Part shown: one piece after another, positions 1 to 13,028 of the stretch
Numbering within the stretch: the stretch's first letter is position 1
Layout: each line of letters starts with the position of its first letter
NCBI RefSeq assembly: GCF_000321225.1
Contig: NW_004451648.1
Location: 299,918-363,917 of the forward strand
Length of the DNA stretch: 64,000 bases
DNA from: Odobenus rosmarus divergens
Taxonomy: Eukaryota; Chordata; Mammalia; Carnivora; Odobenidae
Direction: 5' to 3'
The notes under the pieces: model-generated
Told to the model about the DNA's origin: nothing
Databases searched by the model: none
What the model saw: the letters and a program-made list of their open reading frames with translations, nothing else
Made by a program: the position numbers and the translations under genes

Positions 1-3000
1 TGCTGTATACATCCCACGGCAGCCCTATCTATTGAGATATCACCCCCTTCCCAGGGCTACGGCTAATTGGATGATGAGTGGACGAAGCTGGACCATCCAC
101 TCAGATGGATTCTCCTTTGAAAGGCTTCCTTTAGAGAGTTAGCTTCAGCCATGTGTAGGGCAGGAGAGCACAGAGCCATTTAACCAAGTAGGAAGAGCAC
201 AAAACCACCCAACCTTGGTAGAGCCTAGAATAGCAGTCCATAGTGGGATAAGAAGGAAGTCACAGAACAGGAGTAGAATCCTGCCATATTTCCCTCGCTC
301 CATTCCCCTGAGGCAAACTGTCCAATGATAAATCTTAGCACCACAAGGAAGTAGGGGACAGAGGTAGGAGAAGGAGTCTTCCTTTTGGAATCTTATTATT
401 AACTTGGATTGGATTCATTCTCATTACTGAATTGGGGCTTTAATGTGATTTAAAGTGATGTAGAATTGTTACTACCTAAGAGTGACTAGAAGGACCTGAA
501 AGAATTTTTCCAGGAACAAAGGGAGGACCACCACACTGAAGGCATTTTTTTTAAACGGACAGTAGGAGGCAAAGCATAAAGTTACATTCTGGTTGCAACA
601 CCAGATATACCCACTAGTGGACCAGTTATGTACATGGCTAGGTTTGTTTCAAAAACTTCCTCTCGGCTATTTTGAAGAGAATGAATTGGAGAGGGGGCAA
701 GAATAAAGTACAGAAACTTAAAATTGGGGGTGCTGTGGTAATGGCAAAGAAAGAAATGGAGAAGTCTGACATGCATTAGAGGGTACAAGCAATAGTATTT
801 AAGGCTAGACTGAAAATGTAGGTAAGGAAGAAGGACGCAAGGATTTTTCTAGGTTTCTGGCTTAAGCAATTGAGTAGGAGATCATGGCCGAATTGTGAGC
901 TGGAGAGCCCTGTGGGAGTAGAAGGTTTGGCACACGGAGGGGCCCTGGGGTAGAGGGGAGAGTAATAAATCTAAGCCTTAGCAAGTTCCTGAGGCTATTT
1001 TAAAACAGTCTTCCAAAGAGCTCTGGTTTCTTTGAGGTATCTCAATGAACAGAAGGCAAATGCTGGAATCTGAGATGTATTTTGAAAACTGACATATGCA
1101 TTGGCTGGAATCAAGCTTTCATTTAGCTTGGGAGCAACAAAGTATCCCGTGACATCTCCACACTATGCCTAGCCCTATAAATCTGGAGTGGGTTCTGATG
1201 GAGAAAAACATATGATCTCTCTCACTGCTGCTTCCCAAGGGAAGGTCTTGCTTTTCAAAGCACCGCATATTTGCCTACTCTTGTCAACAGATGCCAACTT
1301 CTACAGGTACCATTAAATGGCTTCAGAAGACCTTGGAGCATGATGTGAATAACCCCATCCCTGGCAAGAGGCAGCAAAACTGCACATTCATTTCCCAGTG
1401 TTCAGAGTAGAAACATCTGTCTAAAGCCACAAGGCCTTGGTGGACTCAAGCAGCTGCAGACCCTTGGGGCTCATTCATCTTGACACCAGATTGTTACAGA
1501 TGTTTGCAGCTGCTGAGAGCCTGTTCCGAAACTCATGGCCTCCATTCAACTAGGGTTGGGCAGCAGGATGACCCTGAGGATTCCCCCCATAAGGCAAGAC
1601 CCACCTCCTGCCTCAGCAAAGCTAATATGGGGATTAGGTTTAAAATGTCAGAGTCTTGAACGAAAGGCAGTTTTTCTTGGCTCCTGCTACTGAGGTTATA
1701 CTCCCTATGGCCCTGGATTTGGTGATAAAGAACCGGTTACACATGGTGTAATTTTCAAAGTGCTGCCTCAACTACTGAAATCAGCAACATAAACACGAAA
1801 TGACTCGGTCACAAGTTCTTTCCTCCCAGTAAGTCAAACATATATAGGCCTTCCAAGCAGCTGTTTGTAAGAATTGCTGTTCCGATCTTCAACATTTTTA
1901 ACCAAAGTGAGGAAGAAATCCTTCAAGAGAGCTTAGCCAAATTGTATGGTTTTAAAGTCTGTTGGAATCAAGGAATTTTTATAAGATGGCTTTATGTGTG
2001 CGCACCATGTGTAAAGACAAAATACCATTTTTTCTCAAATATAAGCTAAAAGCGAAATTTTACTATTTGTGTTCAGAAAAGTCATTAAAAATTATGACTC
2101 AATGCCAATTTCCCAGGTTTGAAAATCGTCCTAAGGTTATGTTAATGTTAGGAGAAGTGAGGTGAATGGCATAGGGGAAATCCATGTACTATTTTCTGCA
2201 ACTTATCTCTAAGTCTAAAATTATTTCAAATTAGAAAATAAAAATAAAAAAAAAAAAGAACAGGGTTCTGTGGTCTCTGGGTTTTCCCATCTATGACTTC
2301 TTTCCCCAAAAGCATTATTTCCCATTGATGAAAAAACTTAGCTGATAATTCTGGATGGGATCATGATAACAATCAACGAGGTGGGTGCTTACATTTTATA
2401 TCAGTCTAAGCTTTGCAGTAATTGAGCCAACAGGCTAGGAATGCAGCAGCTAACTCTGTGAGAAAGATCCTCATCCTGGCTGATTCAAATGGATTTGGTT
2501 CTAGATCTGAAAACCACTGTGTCATCCAGGGATGACCAAACAGATGTCTGTCTACTTTCCTGAAGTGCTGCCTTGCTGAGGAAAACACAATTTCATCACA
2601 TCTGGTTCTACACTGCAACATTAGTGGATTCTATGGCTCATCTAGATTTTAATGTGGGGTTTCATGCACCTACTTCTTTAGCTAACTCATGCAGACAATA
2701 GGATTAGATAAGCTTTTCATATGCTGTCACCTCTGAGTCATCTATATTCAAACTCTGCCGATATTTGGACTTACAAATATGTGTTTATCCTCTTATTTTA
2801 TGACAAAAAGGTATTTTGGTTAATACACTATTCTGGTTGATACAAGTATTGTGTAGCATATATTAGTGTTATTGAATTCTGAATAATTAGAATTTAATAA
2901 ACTATGCTTGCGGGAGACAAAATTAAGTACTCCTTTGAAGGACAAGATTTTATTAAAGGTATGGTTTAACATCAGTTGGAAAGAGCAATCCAGTAAGTAG

Positions 3001-3661
3001 CATACCAAAAAAACAATTCTTCTTGAATTTGAACATGAGCAAATTTCATGAAATGGCAAGAGTAGAGGGACCTCAGAGAACATCTGGTCTAGTTATGTTT
3101 TGGGATTTTAGGAAGTTTAAAATGACTGGTGCTTAATTTGGGGTTGGGGTGGGGTGCTAGCCTACTTCGGCAATCTGATAAAGCTATAGTGATCCTACCT
3201 AGAGAATGCATTTTTAACTACTTTAGATATAATTTGAAGGGTTTGATGGAACCCCTGGAGGTTTCTTTTATTTTTATAAAACAAAACAGAAGAAAGCCAC
3301 CACCATAGATCTGTAAATGTGATTACAGTTGCTTGAAGAGACAAGGGAAAAACTAAAGAAAGATATATGCTAAACTGTTATCTTTAGTTACATCTGGAGT
3401 TTGGAACTGTGGTGGGTTAGGGGGTGAAAGACTTGATTCTATTGTGACTTGAGACACTCAGTATTGCTTAAATTATTAGTGCCAGGATGCATTTAGGCAA
3501 AAGTCTGAAATAAATGAGAAAGGGAGAGAGGAAGAGAGGGTGAAGGAGAGAGAGACAGAGACCCCTTCTTTAAGTGAAATGATTAAGTTAGGTTTGGGCA
3601 ACATGATTGCAGCTCCTCTGCTCAGAGCCCCCTGTCCCTGGCTCCAGGAATCAGTAGTTGT
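1..3661. other. Intronic stretch with no recognised gene
   Basis: I see no gene, RNA or well-preserved repeat. There is a poly-A run near 2248-2262 and moderately AT-rich unique-looking sequence. Old degraded repeats cannot be excluded. Confidence 0.5.
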
Positions 3662-3677
3662 CTTCTCTGGGATTTTT

Positions 3678-3870
3678 TTTTTAAGATTTTATTTATTTAT
3701 TTGACACAGAGAGAGACAGCGAGAGAGGGAACACAAGCAGGGGGAGTGGGAGAGGGAGAAGCAGGCTTCCCGCCGAGCAGGGAGCCCGATGCGGGGCTCG
3801 ATCCCGGGACCCTGGGATCATGACCTGAGCCGAAGGCAGACGCTTAACCGACTGAGCCACCCAGACACCC
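3678..3870 (-). mobile_element. SINEC (tRNA-Lys-derived carnivore SINE)
   Basis: It begins with a poly-T and AAGATTTTATTTATTTATTTG tail (reversed) and ends with the reversed head GAGCCACCCAGACACCCC. A 16-bp target-site duplication, CTTCTCTGGGATTTTT, is exact at 3662-3677 and 3871-3886, so the insertion is full length and fairly young. Confidence 0.95.
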
Positions 3871-3989
3871 CTTCTCTGGGATTTTTAGGAACACAGGCTA
3901 AGCCTCTAAACTCCTGCTCAGTGTCCCCAGGGGAGAAGAAAGAAGCCAGTACTTTACACTAGAATAGTGAAGGGATGGTTCATGAAGGG

Positions 3990-4275
3990 AGTGGATGTTG
4001 GCTGAGCTCCTGCCAAGCACTTTACATATAGGATCTCTTATGATTCTTGTCCACAACCCCCTGGGGTGAGAAAATAGGACGGGCAACAATATACATCACC
4101 GACCCAGAGCTTGACACCAATAATAATTTTATCTGTACTGTGAGCCTTTAGCATACGGGCAGGATACCTTGCACCCAACTCTTCTTCAGCGGGAAGAGAG
4201 GTACTCTCACCCCCATTTTACAGATGAGGGGTGGAGGCTTGCAGTCAAAGAGCTGCCTGAGAGTAGCAGACATCA
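3990..4275 (-). mobile_element. MIR fragment
   Basis: The phrases CCAAGCACTTTACATATAGGATCTC and CCCCATTTTACAGATGAGG are MIR signatures in reverse orientation, with a diverged middle. Confidence 0.55.
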
Positions 4276-4349
4276 ACTCAAATCTTTTTTTTTTTAACTC
4301 AAATCTTTTTGATCACATGAAGTACTCTCAAACCACCATGTTCTCTAGC

Positions 4350-4925
4350 ACAGCAGCTAGAATGGTTTTCTTAGAAGTCGAGGTAGATTACTTCATGTCT
4401 CTGCTCAAAACCCTTCACTGGCTCTCCATTTCCCTCAATAAAATCCAAAAACCTGACTGTGGCCTTACAGAATGTGACTACCTTCAATCGTCCCCATTTT
4501 CCCACTGCTGCCACATTGGCCAGCTTGCTGTTCCTCAAACATTCCAAACATGGTCCGTCCTCAGGGCCTTGGTATTTGCTCTTTTCCCTGTCTAAAGCGA
4601 GCTTTCCCCAGATGTCCAGGGACTCCATCCCTCATGCCATTCAGGTGTTGCCCTGGTATCATTTTCTCAGAGTGGCTTTTCTGTCCTTGTGGTATGAAAC
4701 AGCACTCCGTCACCCTCCAGTTACTGTTCTTCGCTTATCACCCCCTCACATCTCACACATGTGATTATAGTCTGCTTCCCACTGCCACTCAAATAGAAGC
4801 TCAATGAGAGTGAGGACTGGGTCTTTGTTATTCTCTGCTGTATACCCCATAAAAGTCAAAACAGCGCCTGGAACTTGATAGGGGCTCAACCCATATTTGC
4901 TGAGTGAGTGAACGAGTAAATGCAG
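4350..4925 (+). mobile_element. L2 LINE, 3' part
   Basis: The phrases CTCTGCTCAAAACCCTTCACTGGCTC, AGGGCCTTGG, and TTTGCTGAGTGAGTGAACGAGT follow the L2 3' end in order. Short ORFs here (85-123 codons) are decayed L2 reading frames or their shadows, not genes. Confidence 0.85.
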
Positions 4926-5022
4926 GAGTAAGTGAAGGAATGTTGCCTCCCTTCAGGGCACTAAGTTCCAAAAGAAAAATAACGAGGACTAAATATTCAG
5001 TTCAGCTTACAAATCTAGGGCT

Positions 5023-5240
5023 GGGGCACCTGGGGGGCTCAGTCGGTTAAGCGTCCGACTCTTGATTTCGGCTCAGGTCATGATCTCAGGGTGCTGGGAT
5101 GGACCCCTGCGCCGGCTCTGTGCTCAGCAGGGACTCCACATGAGAGTCTCTCCCTCTCCCTCTGCCCCTCCCCACTTCTCTCTCTCTCTCTCTCTCTCAA
5201 ATAAATAAATAAATCTTTAAAACAAAAACAAAAAACAAAT
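5023..5240 (+). mobile_element. SINEC
   Basis: The head GGGGCACCTGGGGGGCTCAG, a CT-rich body, (TC)n and an (AAAT)n tail are all present. The 9-bp repeat TCTAGGGCT at 5014-5022 and 5241-5249 is the target duplication. Confidence 0.93.
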
Positions 5241-5249
5241 TCTAGGGCT

Positions 5250-6095
5250 CATCATGCTTTCTAAAGAGATGGCTGGCTGAGCCATTTACACTTGAGCTTT
5301 CATTTCCCAGCATTTCCTGAGTTCATTCATTTAATCTTCCGTGCATTAAAATAAATCAAGCACTGGCCATCTCATGCATAAATTAAATTCAGCCCGACTT
5401 TATTACCTACTTTCAGAGGAGACTTTCACAACAGAGGCATTTGGTGATTGTGAAATATGCTGAACACCTATCTTGGTGTCATTTCTTTAATTCTGCTGAT
5501 GTAGTCTGACCTAGGTTAACATCAGGCCCCCTAAAGAAATGGAAGCTATTAGTGGAATGTAACCAAGGTGTCATATTTAATAAAGACAGCTGAAGACAGA
5601 TTTTATCGTTCTGTTTTCACGCCTTTGCAATATGTAGTTTTATGCCTTGCCAAAAATTTCAGGGGAGTGATGTACTTCATAAGCTTTTTGTATGAAGATC
5701 CTTGTGAGATCAGCTTCTAATGAATATTAATGGCTTTGAAAAGCTCATATCTGGACGAGATAATTCAAGGACTGGTTGAAGCATGTATACCACCAATTCT
5801 ACTTCGCCTGTAAATTGCAGTTACAGAAACAATTTGTCAGGAAACACTGTATTGTGATTTTTAAAAATTATTAAATGTACTTATAAAATGTTAAAAGATA
5901 TGCCTTGAAAATCAGTTTTCTATGTCCTGAGTTTGTAGACAGAAAAAAGATGGAGTTGTATAGATGTCAGGTCTTGATAGGGTCAGGAAAAAAACGCTGT
6001 CAATTGTCACCTGCAGAGAAGTAGTATAAATTATCCTAACAATACTAAAGAAGCATGAAATCTAAAAATACTAGAGTTGAGGTTTTGCTTGTGTT
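5250..6095. other. AT-rich unique-looking sequence
   Basis: No gene or clear repeat is recognised. The A/T-rich sequence around 5460-5900 has no simple repeat structure, so it could hold conserved non-coding sequence, but this cannot be judged without an alignment. Confidence 0.35.
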
Positions 6096-6099
6096 CTGT

Positions 6100-6330
6100 G
6101 TAGAGAACCAGAAAGAGCATGACCTGGGGAGTCAGGATGCCTGCATGCCATGCCATCCAACAAACATCACTGGGGCTGATTATGTTTCAGGCACTGACCA
6201 TGCCTGTGACTTGGGGTCATTTTACTACGTTGGGCTTCAGTTTTCTCATCTGTAAATCAGGCATAAATCCTGCCCTGCGGACTTACATCACAGTTAGGAA
6301 AATCAAGGGTGAAGAATAAATGACTAAGCA
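6100..6330 (+). mobile_element. MIR
   Basis: The order GGGGAGTCAGGATGCCTGC, GACTTGGGGTCATTTTAC, CAGTTTTCTCATCTGTAAAT is the MIR forward core. Confidence 0.7.
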
Positions 6331-6639
6331 TTACAACTCTTCTGGCTATTTTTATTGCAAATAAATGCAAAAATTTCACCTGTTTTGTAGACATCTTTGG
6401 CCCCACACATAAGACAGTAAAAGTAATAACTATTGTTAAAAAACTTGTCCATGATTACATCATTGCATGTCCCAAGCAAGCAACTATTGGTGTAACTGTT
6501 GTTCTAAGACACCCTCGCCCCTACTTAGACCCTGATCATTGGACAATGTATGAAGTATTCAGTAGGAGTTTTTAAAGAGAAAAGACAATAAAGTTGGATT
6601 TATTATTATCTGGCTTCTGTTCTTCTCTTTAGAAAGCAT

Positions 6640-6795
6640 AATGCTTGCACCATCACATGTGTAATAACTTGTTTAGTATCTGTCCTTACCACAAGACTAG
6701 AAGATACATGAATTGTTCATCTGTTCAAACACAGTGCCTTCACATGGTAGACACTAAATACCCTCAAGTAAGTATTTGTTTAATGAATAAGAGTC
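6640..6795 (+). mobile_element. L2 3'-end fragment
   Basis: It ends with CAGTGCCTTCACATGGTAGAC and AAGTATTTGTTTAATGAATAAG, matching the L2 terminal pattern with divergence. Confidence 0.6.
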
Positions 6796-6829
6796 TAAGT
6801 CAGACTTGATGCTTGTAACAGAAAAGTAT

Positions 6830-7065
6830 CAAATATTTATCCAGAACTTATTCTATGCCAGGTACTTTCTAAGTGATTTTGCATATATTAACTCATTCAA
6901 TCCTCAAACCACCGTAGTAAATAGGTGCCAGTATGCTCACTTTACAAGTGAAAAAACAAGGACACAGGGAGGTTGAGCAACTTTCTGAAGGTTATATAGC
7001 TAGTAAGTGGTAGAACTAGGACACGAATCTGGAAGGTTGGCTCCAGAGTCCGTACCCTTTAATCC
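6830..7065 (-). mobile_element. MIR
   Basis: TATGCCAGGTACTTTCTAAG, TTAACTCATTCAATCCTCA, and GCTAGTAAGTGGTAGAACTA give the full reversed MIR order. Confidence 0.8.
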
Positions 7066-7489
7066 CTGCCCTAAGGCAGGGTGGATATCTATGTACTGTG
7101 TACATGTCCATTGCCCCAGCTTCCTGACAGATAATCACTCAAATTGACTTAGCCTCTTGACATCCCCCATGCTTGTGTATATGCTGTTAGATGACAAGGA
7201 AAATGGGAAAAGGACATTTGCAGATGTTTCTATGGCTTCTTAAAGACACTAAGACTAAAGATAATGCACTTAGAAGAAAAAGGATTTGGCTGCTTTAGAG
7301 GCTCATCCCAAATAGTCATGACCAAGTGAAGCCAGGTCCAAGGCCTACTGGCCAGGGAAAGAGAGCTAATGTGGGTGAAGCTCAAACTGAAGGTCCAAAG
7401 AAATACTGAGGAACAGGGTAGTTTGCCTCATTTCAAATCAGGATGACTTTTTGCTACCCTTCTCCCATTTTGCTTCATTTCTCATATAT

Positions 7490-8030
7490 TCTTAGGTAAA
7501 TCAAACCCCACAACTGTGGGGAAGATCAACTCTGAACGATTCCTGTCACTGTCAAACTCAGTGAAGGAACCCCAGGGGCTGGTCACAAACTACACCGGCA
7601 CCACCAGGCTTCTCAGTTAACAGGACTGCTGCTCGGAAGCCTGGCAGCTCTGCAGAACCTGAGAGCGGAAGACCACTAAAGAGACTCTACAAAAGGAAAT
7701 TCTGATGACAGGCTAACAGAAAAGTGTGATGTGTGTTGGCCACCAAGCAAGTAATATATCAGACTGGAAAGCCAATCTGTGAATTGACACATACATATCA
7801 AATTCCTACCACCTGCCATAGATTGGGGCTCCAGGGTTATAACTGGTACATCAATGGCAGCCATCCTCATGCCCCTAAGAACCAGAGTTCTAGACCTTCC
7901 TAGACCTTCCTAGACCTCCCAGGCCTGCTTCCACCCCCTTCTCAAGGCAGCTTCACTTATGCCCTGGGCTTCTGTAAGATATGCCTATAATCCTTGAAAT
8001 AAATTTCTTGCCCACCCCCCCAATTTATTG
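7490..8030 (+). mobile_element. Possible decayed LTR
   Basis: The end CTTGAAATAAATTTCTTGCCC resembles an LTR polyadenylation region, and the sequence before it is not simple repeat. No terminal TG/CA pair or target duplication was found. A 10-bp motif, TAGACCTTCC, is repeated three times at 7891-7920 (last copy one mismatch). Confidence 0.25.
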
Positions 8031-8723
8031 TTTGTTCGCTTAAACGACTTTTATAGTTAGCTTTGGTCCAAGAAAAACCCTATTCAAAGTCATTGGAGAC
8101 AGATTTAGTGGTAGAATTTAGGACTTTTCAGAATTTAAAATAGCAACATTCTGGTACAGATACTGCTTATTACATAACACCCCCAGCAGGGCCAAGGGCA
8201 ATACCTTAGAATCAAACACATTGATATCTTTGGGGCAAAACCTAAGAATGCTCATATAAAGTTAAATAAAAATATAAGCAACCTTATGCCAGATGAAAAC
8301 ACTTGTATCTTTTAGACCTTTTCTGGACTCTGGGATGGCTGATAACAGATTATAGACCCATATTTATAACCCAAAGTCCAAAACAGTGGGCCTTACAAAA
8401 CTGGATGTGCTCGGGGTGGAGGGATGGAAGACAGAGTTTGGGGGACCCATCAGAAAGCCTGAGGGCCCTTCCAACAGTCCTCTCCTCACTTCATTCCTCT
8501 TTTTCCTAGGACGCCCCCAAGGTATTTCCAAACTTAATGTATTTCAAACATACATTTTACCACGCATTCATCAATCAAATCACAAACAGCTCAAAATGTG
8601 AGGCTAGAAAAGTCACAGAATTAAGTAAGGAAGACTGGTAACTGGCTTGTCCATTAGACAACACAGTGCTGATTCACGTAGCAGAAGAAGGGCAATCTGC
8701 TTCTCTATGAAAAAAAAAAAATA

Positions 8724-8932
8724 GAGCACCTGGGTGGCTCAGTCAGTGAAGGGTCAGCCTTTGGCTCAGGTCATGATCTCAGCGTCCTGGGATCAAGCCC
8801 TGCATCAGGCTCCCTGCTCAGCGGGGAGTCTGCTTCTCCCTTACCCCCCCCCCCCCCCCGCCCAGCTTGTGCTCTCTCTCTTTCTCTCTCTCGCAAAAAT
8901 AAATAAAATCTTTAAAAAACAAAAAAAGAAAA
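8724..8932 (+). mobile_element. SINEC with internal poly-C expansion
   Basis: The head reads GAGCACCTGGGTGGCTCAGTC and the tail AAATAAATAAAATCTTT-like. A run of 16 C at 8844-8859 sits where other copies have CCCTCTCCCACTCC. Flanking A-rich/ATAG sequence suggests a target duplication of imprecise length. Confidence 0.9.
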
Positions 8933-8959
8933 AAAATAGTCCAATATTTACTCAATGCT

Positions 8960-9165
8960 TCCCATAGCAAATGGTGCTAAGCCTTCAAATATAAGGTCTC
9001 ATTCTAGCCTCTCCATAAATTTTAGGAGGTACGTGCTATTATTATCCCCATCTTATCTATGAGGACACAAAGACTTAGTAAGGTTAAGTAACTGGTCAGT
9101 AAGTGGCAACAGTGGGATTCCAACCTCTACTGTGTTGATAGCAGAGGGCACACTCTTGATCTGTT
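8960..9165 (-). mobile_element. MIR
   Basis: The run TATTATTATCCCCATCTTATC, AAGGTTAAGTAACTGGTCAG, and AGTGGGATTCCAACC is the reversed MIR. Confidence 0.75.
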
Positions 9166-9179
9166 TAACTTGGTATAAA

Positions 9180-11020
9180 TAAAGTCATCCACACTGAGTG
9201 GTACTCAAACCCAATTTTCTCAGTTATAAGCATCACTTAGGAAGGAAAGAAGGGCGATAGGTTTTGTGGTTGTTTTGTTTTCCTTCTTGCTAGGCATGAA
9301 AAGGACAGGATGGTGCTTGTGTTGAGAGGTGGGGAGCAGTCTTGGAGAGCACAGCTTTTTAAGCCCTTACTGGTTGAGATACCACATATATTGGCCAAGC
9401 TCACGCACACAGAGGTCCAGGCAGGTGCCCAGGCTGCTTTGAAGCGAATCTCTCATTCGGGCACTAATTGCACTCCTGTGGGGATTTGTGAAGCTGACTT
9501 GAGAATGTCAGTGCCATCGCCTGTCACGGAGCTCTAGTTCATGTCTAGGCAGCAGCTGCTGCTGCTTCAAAAGAAGTCCAGGCTCAGATGAATTCTGATC
9601 TCAGAGTCCTACGTGACACTCTTGCCCTCCACCACCTCAGAATTCAAGGGGAAAATGAGCTGCTCCAGGTTCCCCAGGACTCATTTTCCTAGCTTGCATG
9701 ATTTCCTCTTCTGCAGCCTCCTACTGCCCAGACAGGGAGGGCTGGCTTCAATCAGAATCATCTCCCCTCCCCCACGAGTGCTTTGAAAACAAGCGCTCAG
9801 AGTTCATTACAAGCACATAGAGGTGGAAGAGAATGGAATGGGCAAGGACACTTGATTTTTCTTGCAGAACCCCATGCCTGTGTAGGCAAGATGGAATTTG
9901 CAAGCACACACTGGATTACCCTAGGTGCCAAATTCAGCAGAGGGCAGCCAAGTTTGCCAAGAGCAAAGGCAGAATAAGTGCTACATGCATGCCCCTCTAA
10001 AAGCAGATGTAGACATTCCAGGGCAGGGGGTGCAGAAAGCCTCCAAGGCTTGACTTCTTACCCATCTGCAGTGGAGTTCGGGGCCTGATGCAGCCCTAAG
10101 ACATGGCTGCTTCCATTTTTTTCCCCCACCCCAGATCCAGGGCTAAGCCTCCTTGCTACAATCCATACGGATTATGTTCCACAAAAAGAGAAATTTCAGT
10201 AACTGATACGGCACCAATGGGCAAGCATCCCAAAAGAGTATCTGGTTATCTCCCAGGGAAAAGGAAATGCCAGGGAGTGTGAACCACTTTACCTGCCAGA
10301 CCATTCCCATGTGGCCAACATCAAACATTCCTTTGGAGTGACCAGTCCGAAAAGAAATGTCTGCACAGACAAGGATAATTTTTTCATAGCCAGCTACCTC
10401 TATGCCCCAGTTACTCTAATGGTGACTTAATGTCAAGCCAGGTGGTCATGCCTTTATAGTAACTAGGTGTGTAAAAGCTGCCACCGAAATCTCAGATTCC
10501 TAACTAACTTGAGATGTGGATTTAATCCAGTTTGTTGGCTCTTCTCCTCTCCCACCCTCAAGTTCAAATGCATAAAAGGAATGAACAGAAGAGTAAAGAT
10601 TCTGTTCATATTTTTTGCCTCGTCTTTGATTTAGCTGGAATCTACATTTCAAAGTGGGCTGGCAAATGAATGCCACTGGTTCAGTCTACCTGTCCAAACT
10701 TATTTCCCATCATATCCTTCAGGAATGCTTACAAGGTTGCCCTACCCACTCCTCTGCTTGTTTCCCTCCTGGGTAGGCTCTCCTATGGGCTCTCCAACCC
10801 AGCCCACCTGGCCCCACCTGGCCTATTAGTTGGTTATCATACCTGTGGGCTTGGCTCCCTAATCTGAGCTGAGTCTACTATTTCTGGCTCCACTGAGTAG
10901 TGTCCCAACCTACCTCCTCCATCTCCAGCTTGGTCCAGTATAGTAGCTCCCAGGGCACAATCCCTCTTCTAATAGCAGCCACTGCAAACTGAATGTTTGG
11001 TCTATATCATTATTATGGAC
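9180..11020. other. Intronic stretch with no recognised gene
   Basis: Nothing supportable was found beyond generic unique sequence; short open frames (60-75 codons) resemble no family I know. Confidence 0.4.
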
Positions 11021-11024
11021 TCTT

Positions 11025-11120
11025 CATGCATTCAGTAGCTATTTTCTGAGGGGTTGGCATGGAGTAGGCACTGTGAAAGGGAATATGATGGTGAAAAAAA
11101 TAATGTCCTTGTGATCAAGA
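11025..11120 (-). mobile_element. L2 3'-end fragment
   Basis: GCATTCAGTAGCTATTTTCTGAG, GGCACTGTGAAAGG, and AGAAGCTCACCGTCT follow the reversed L2 terminus. Confidence 0.55.
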
Positions 11121-11140
11121 AGCTCACCGTCTCATAAGTC

Positions 11141-11262
11141 TGTGCTTCTCACACTCTGACGTGCATATGGGCTACCTGGGGATGTTGTTAAAACAAAGAT
11201 TCTATTCCAGCAATCTGTTCCTGGGTTGGGTCTGAGATTCTGCATATTTTACAATTTCCCAT
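11141..11262 (+). mobile_element. MER5A-like hAT fragment
   Basis: GTGCTTCTCACACTCTGACGTG, TGTTAAAACAAAGATTC, and GTCTGAGATTCTGCATATTT match the order of the MER5A non-autonomous DNA transposon. Confidence 0.65.
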
Positions 11263-11269
11263 GCAATCC

Positions 11270-12422
11270 CATTGTAAATCATATCTGGAGTACAAGGTAG
11301 TAGGAAAATGGATGGGCAGGTAGACGGGATGCCCACATGAGCACCTCTAACTTGGTCAGCAATATCACAGCCAAGACCCAGAGACTGAGTAAGAGTTGGC
11401 CAGAAAAAGATGGGTTTGGTCCGTGTGGAAGAATGAGTGGTGCCAGAGGCAAAGGGTAAAATAAAGTAAAAATGTTGAATTTCTATCACTGAAGTCCCAA
11501 AGCCTGAACGGAAGGAAGTGTTTCAAGATAATGTATTGATGACTCACTGGTGGGGGAGATGGCAATCCATCAAAGGTGACAGCATTAGGATGTACCTAAA
11601 ATGTCTAGATGGTAGGTGCCAGGGCTCCCCACTCTGCTAAAGATTTCCATGCTCCAAGACTGGCACAAATGTAGCAACTCGAGGGGACCACGTGGGCTGG
11701 GACAAGGGGTATCTCAGTGATAACCAGTGTAGATAAAGGACTGGCTGAGCTGCCTTTGACACGAGGTCAAGTCCTAGAAGCTTTGCCAAACTCTAAAGAG
11801 GGAGAGAAAGCCTCAGCAATGTCCGGGGCTGGGTTTCCCACCACCTGGTAGCAAAAAGACTGTTCTCAGATATAAGTTAAATTAAGGAAAATAAACATGA
11901 CATTCCATTCTCAGTCAGGTTTGTGTTCTTGATTCATACATACTTCAGAAGCTTAAAGAATTCAAAATGGGTTAATCTGGTGGTGACACCCAAAGGGAAA
12001 CACTCTGGCTTTAGATCCACACTATGGATGCCAGGGCACCAAGGGAAAGAACCAGAGTAACACTCTGAGTGCTTCTCACCAACTCTGGGAACATTGTTGT
12101 TATACTCACTTCAAAGAATGGGTCTTGGTTGAGTTTAGGACTTTAGAATAATGTTGTAAGATGGACCACTTGGAAAGCCCAATTAGGTACAGCAGTCAAC
12201 CCACCCCCACAATGCACAGCTCCACAATGAAGTGTGTGATGTTTGGAAATACCCCATGGGAGGAGATGGTATATGCAGAATGCATAATGGTGTCTCACAG
12301 CAGACATCAGCTGAGACCTGATATCTGAAGTCATAGGAAAGGAGAATTGGGGCGGGGGGGAATCTCTCCTAAAAATATTCTAATCCCATTCAGAGCAATT
12401 TCTCATAGACCAAGAAACAGTT
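11270..12422. other. Intronic stretch with no recognised gene
   Basis: No repeat or exon was recognised with confidence. Confidence 0.4.
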
Positions 12423-12440
12423 AAGAGAAAAATATATCTT

Positions 12441-12635
12441 TTTTTTTTTTAAGATTTTATTTATTTATTTGAGAGAGAGAATGAGATAGAGAGAGCATGA
12501 GAGGGAGGAAGGTCAGAGGGAGAAGCAGACTCCCCGCTGAGCAGGAAGCCCGATGCGGGACTCGATCCCAGGACTCCAGGGTCATGACCTGAGCCGAAGG
12601 CAGTTGCTTAACCAACTGAGCCACCCAGGCGCCCC
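12441..12635 (-). mobile_element. SINEC with 18-bp target duplication
   Basis: The copy is full length, reversed, ending GAGCCACCCAGGCGCCCC. AAGAGAAAAATATATCTT is exact at 12423-12440 and 12636-12653. Confidence 0.96.
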
Positions 12636-13028
12636 AAGAGAAAAATATATCTTAAACCTATTAAAATAAGCAAAGGAAATTTCTTGGGAGCTAGAACATG
12701 ACCCATTTTCTCAGTTTGCTGTGGCAGTTTGTTAGCAGCAAGAAGAGGCTGGACGAGGGACCAGAGAGTCAGGAACCCGAGTAAAGGAGTGCACAGCTGG
12801 ATGCTGCGGCTGATGCATGGGTGGGAAGCTTGAGCCAGCTTACCGATGGTGGAAGGGTATCCAGTTTCAAGATGATGTTCAAGGTCATGAGTGTGAAGAT
12901 TCCTAAGCATGAGTTTCAAGGTTACCAGTCAAGGAATAAGCACAATCACCAGGTAAAAGCATACGTGACCTCCCTAAAGGTTACTGTGAAAGCAGGTATC
13001 AGGGAGAAGTAAGAATGTGTTAAGGCTT

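Noticed and set aside
4224..4807. Overlapping ORFs of 85-123 codons
   Set aside because: The sequence is the L2 3' region, and the frames overlap on both strands.
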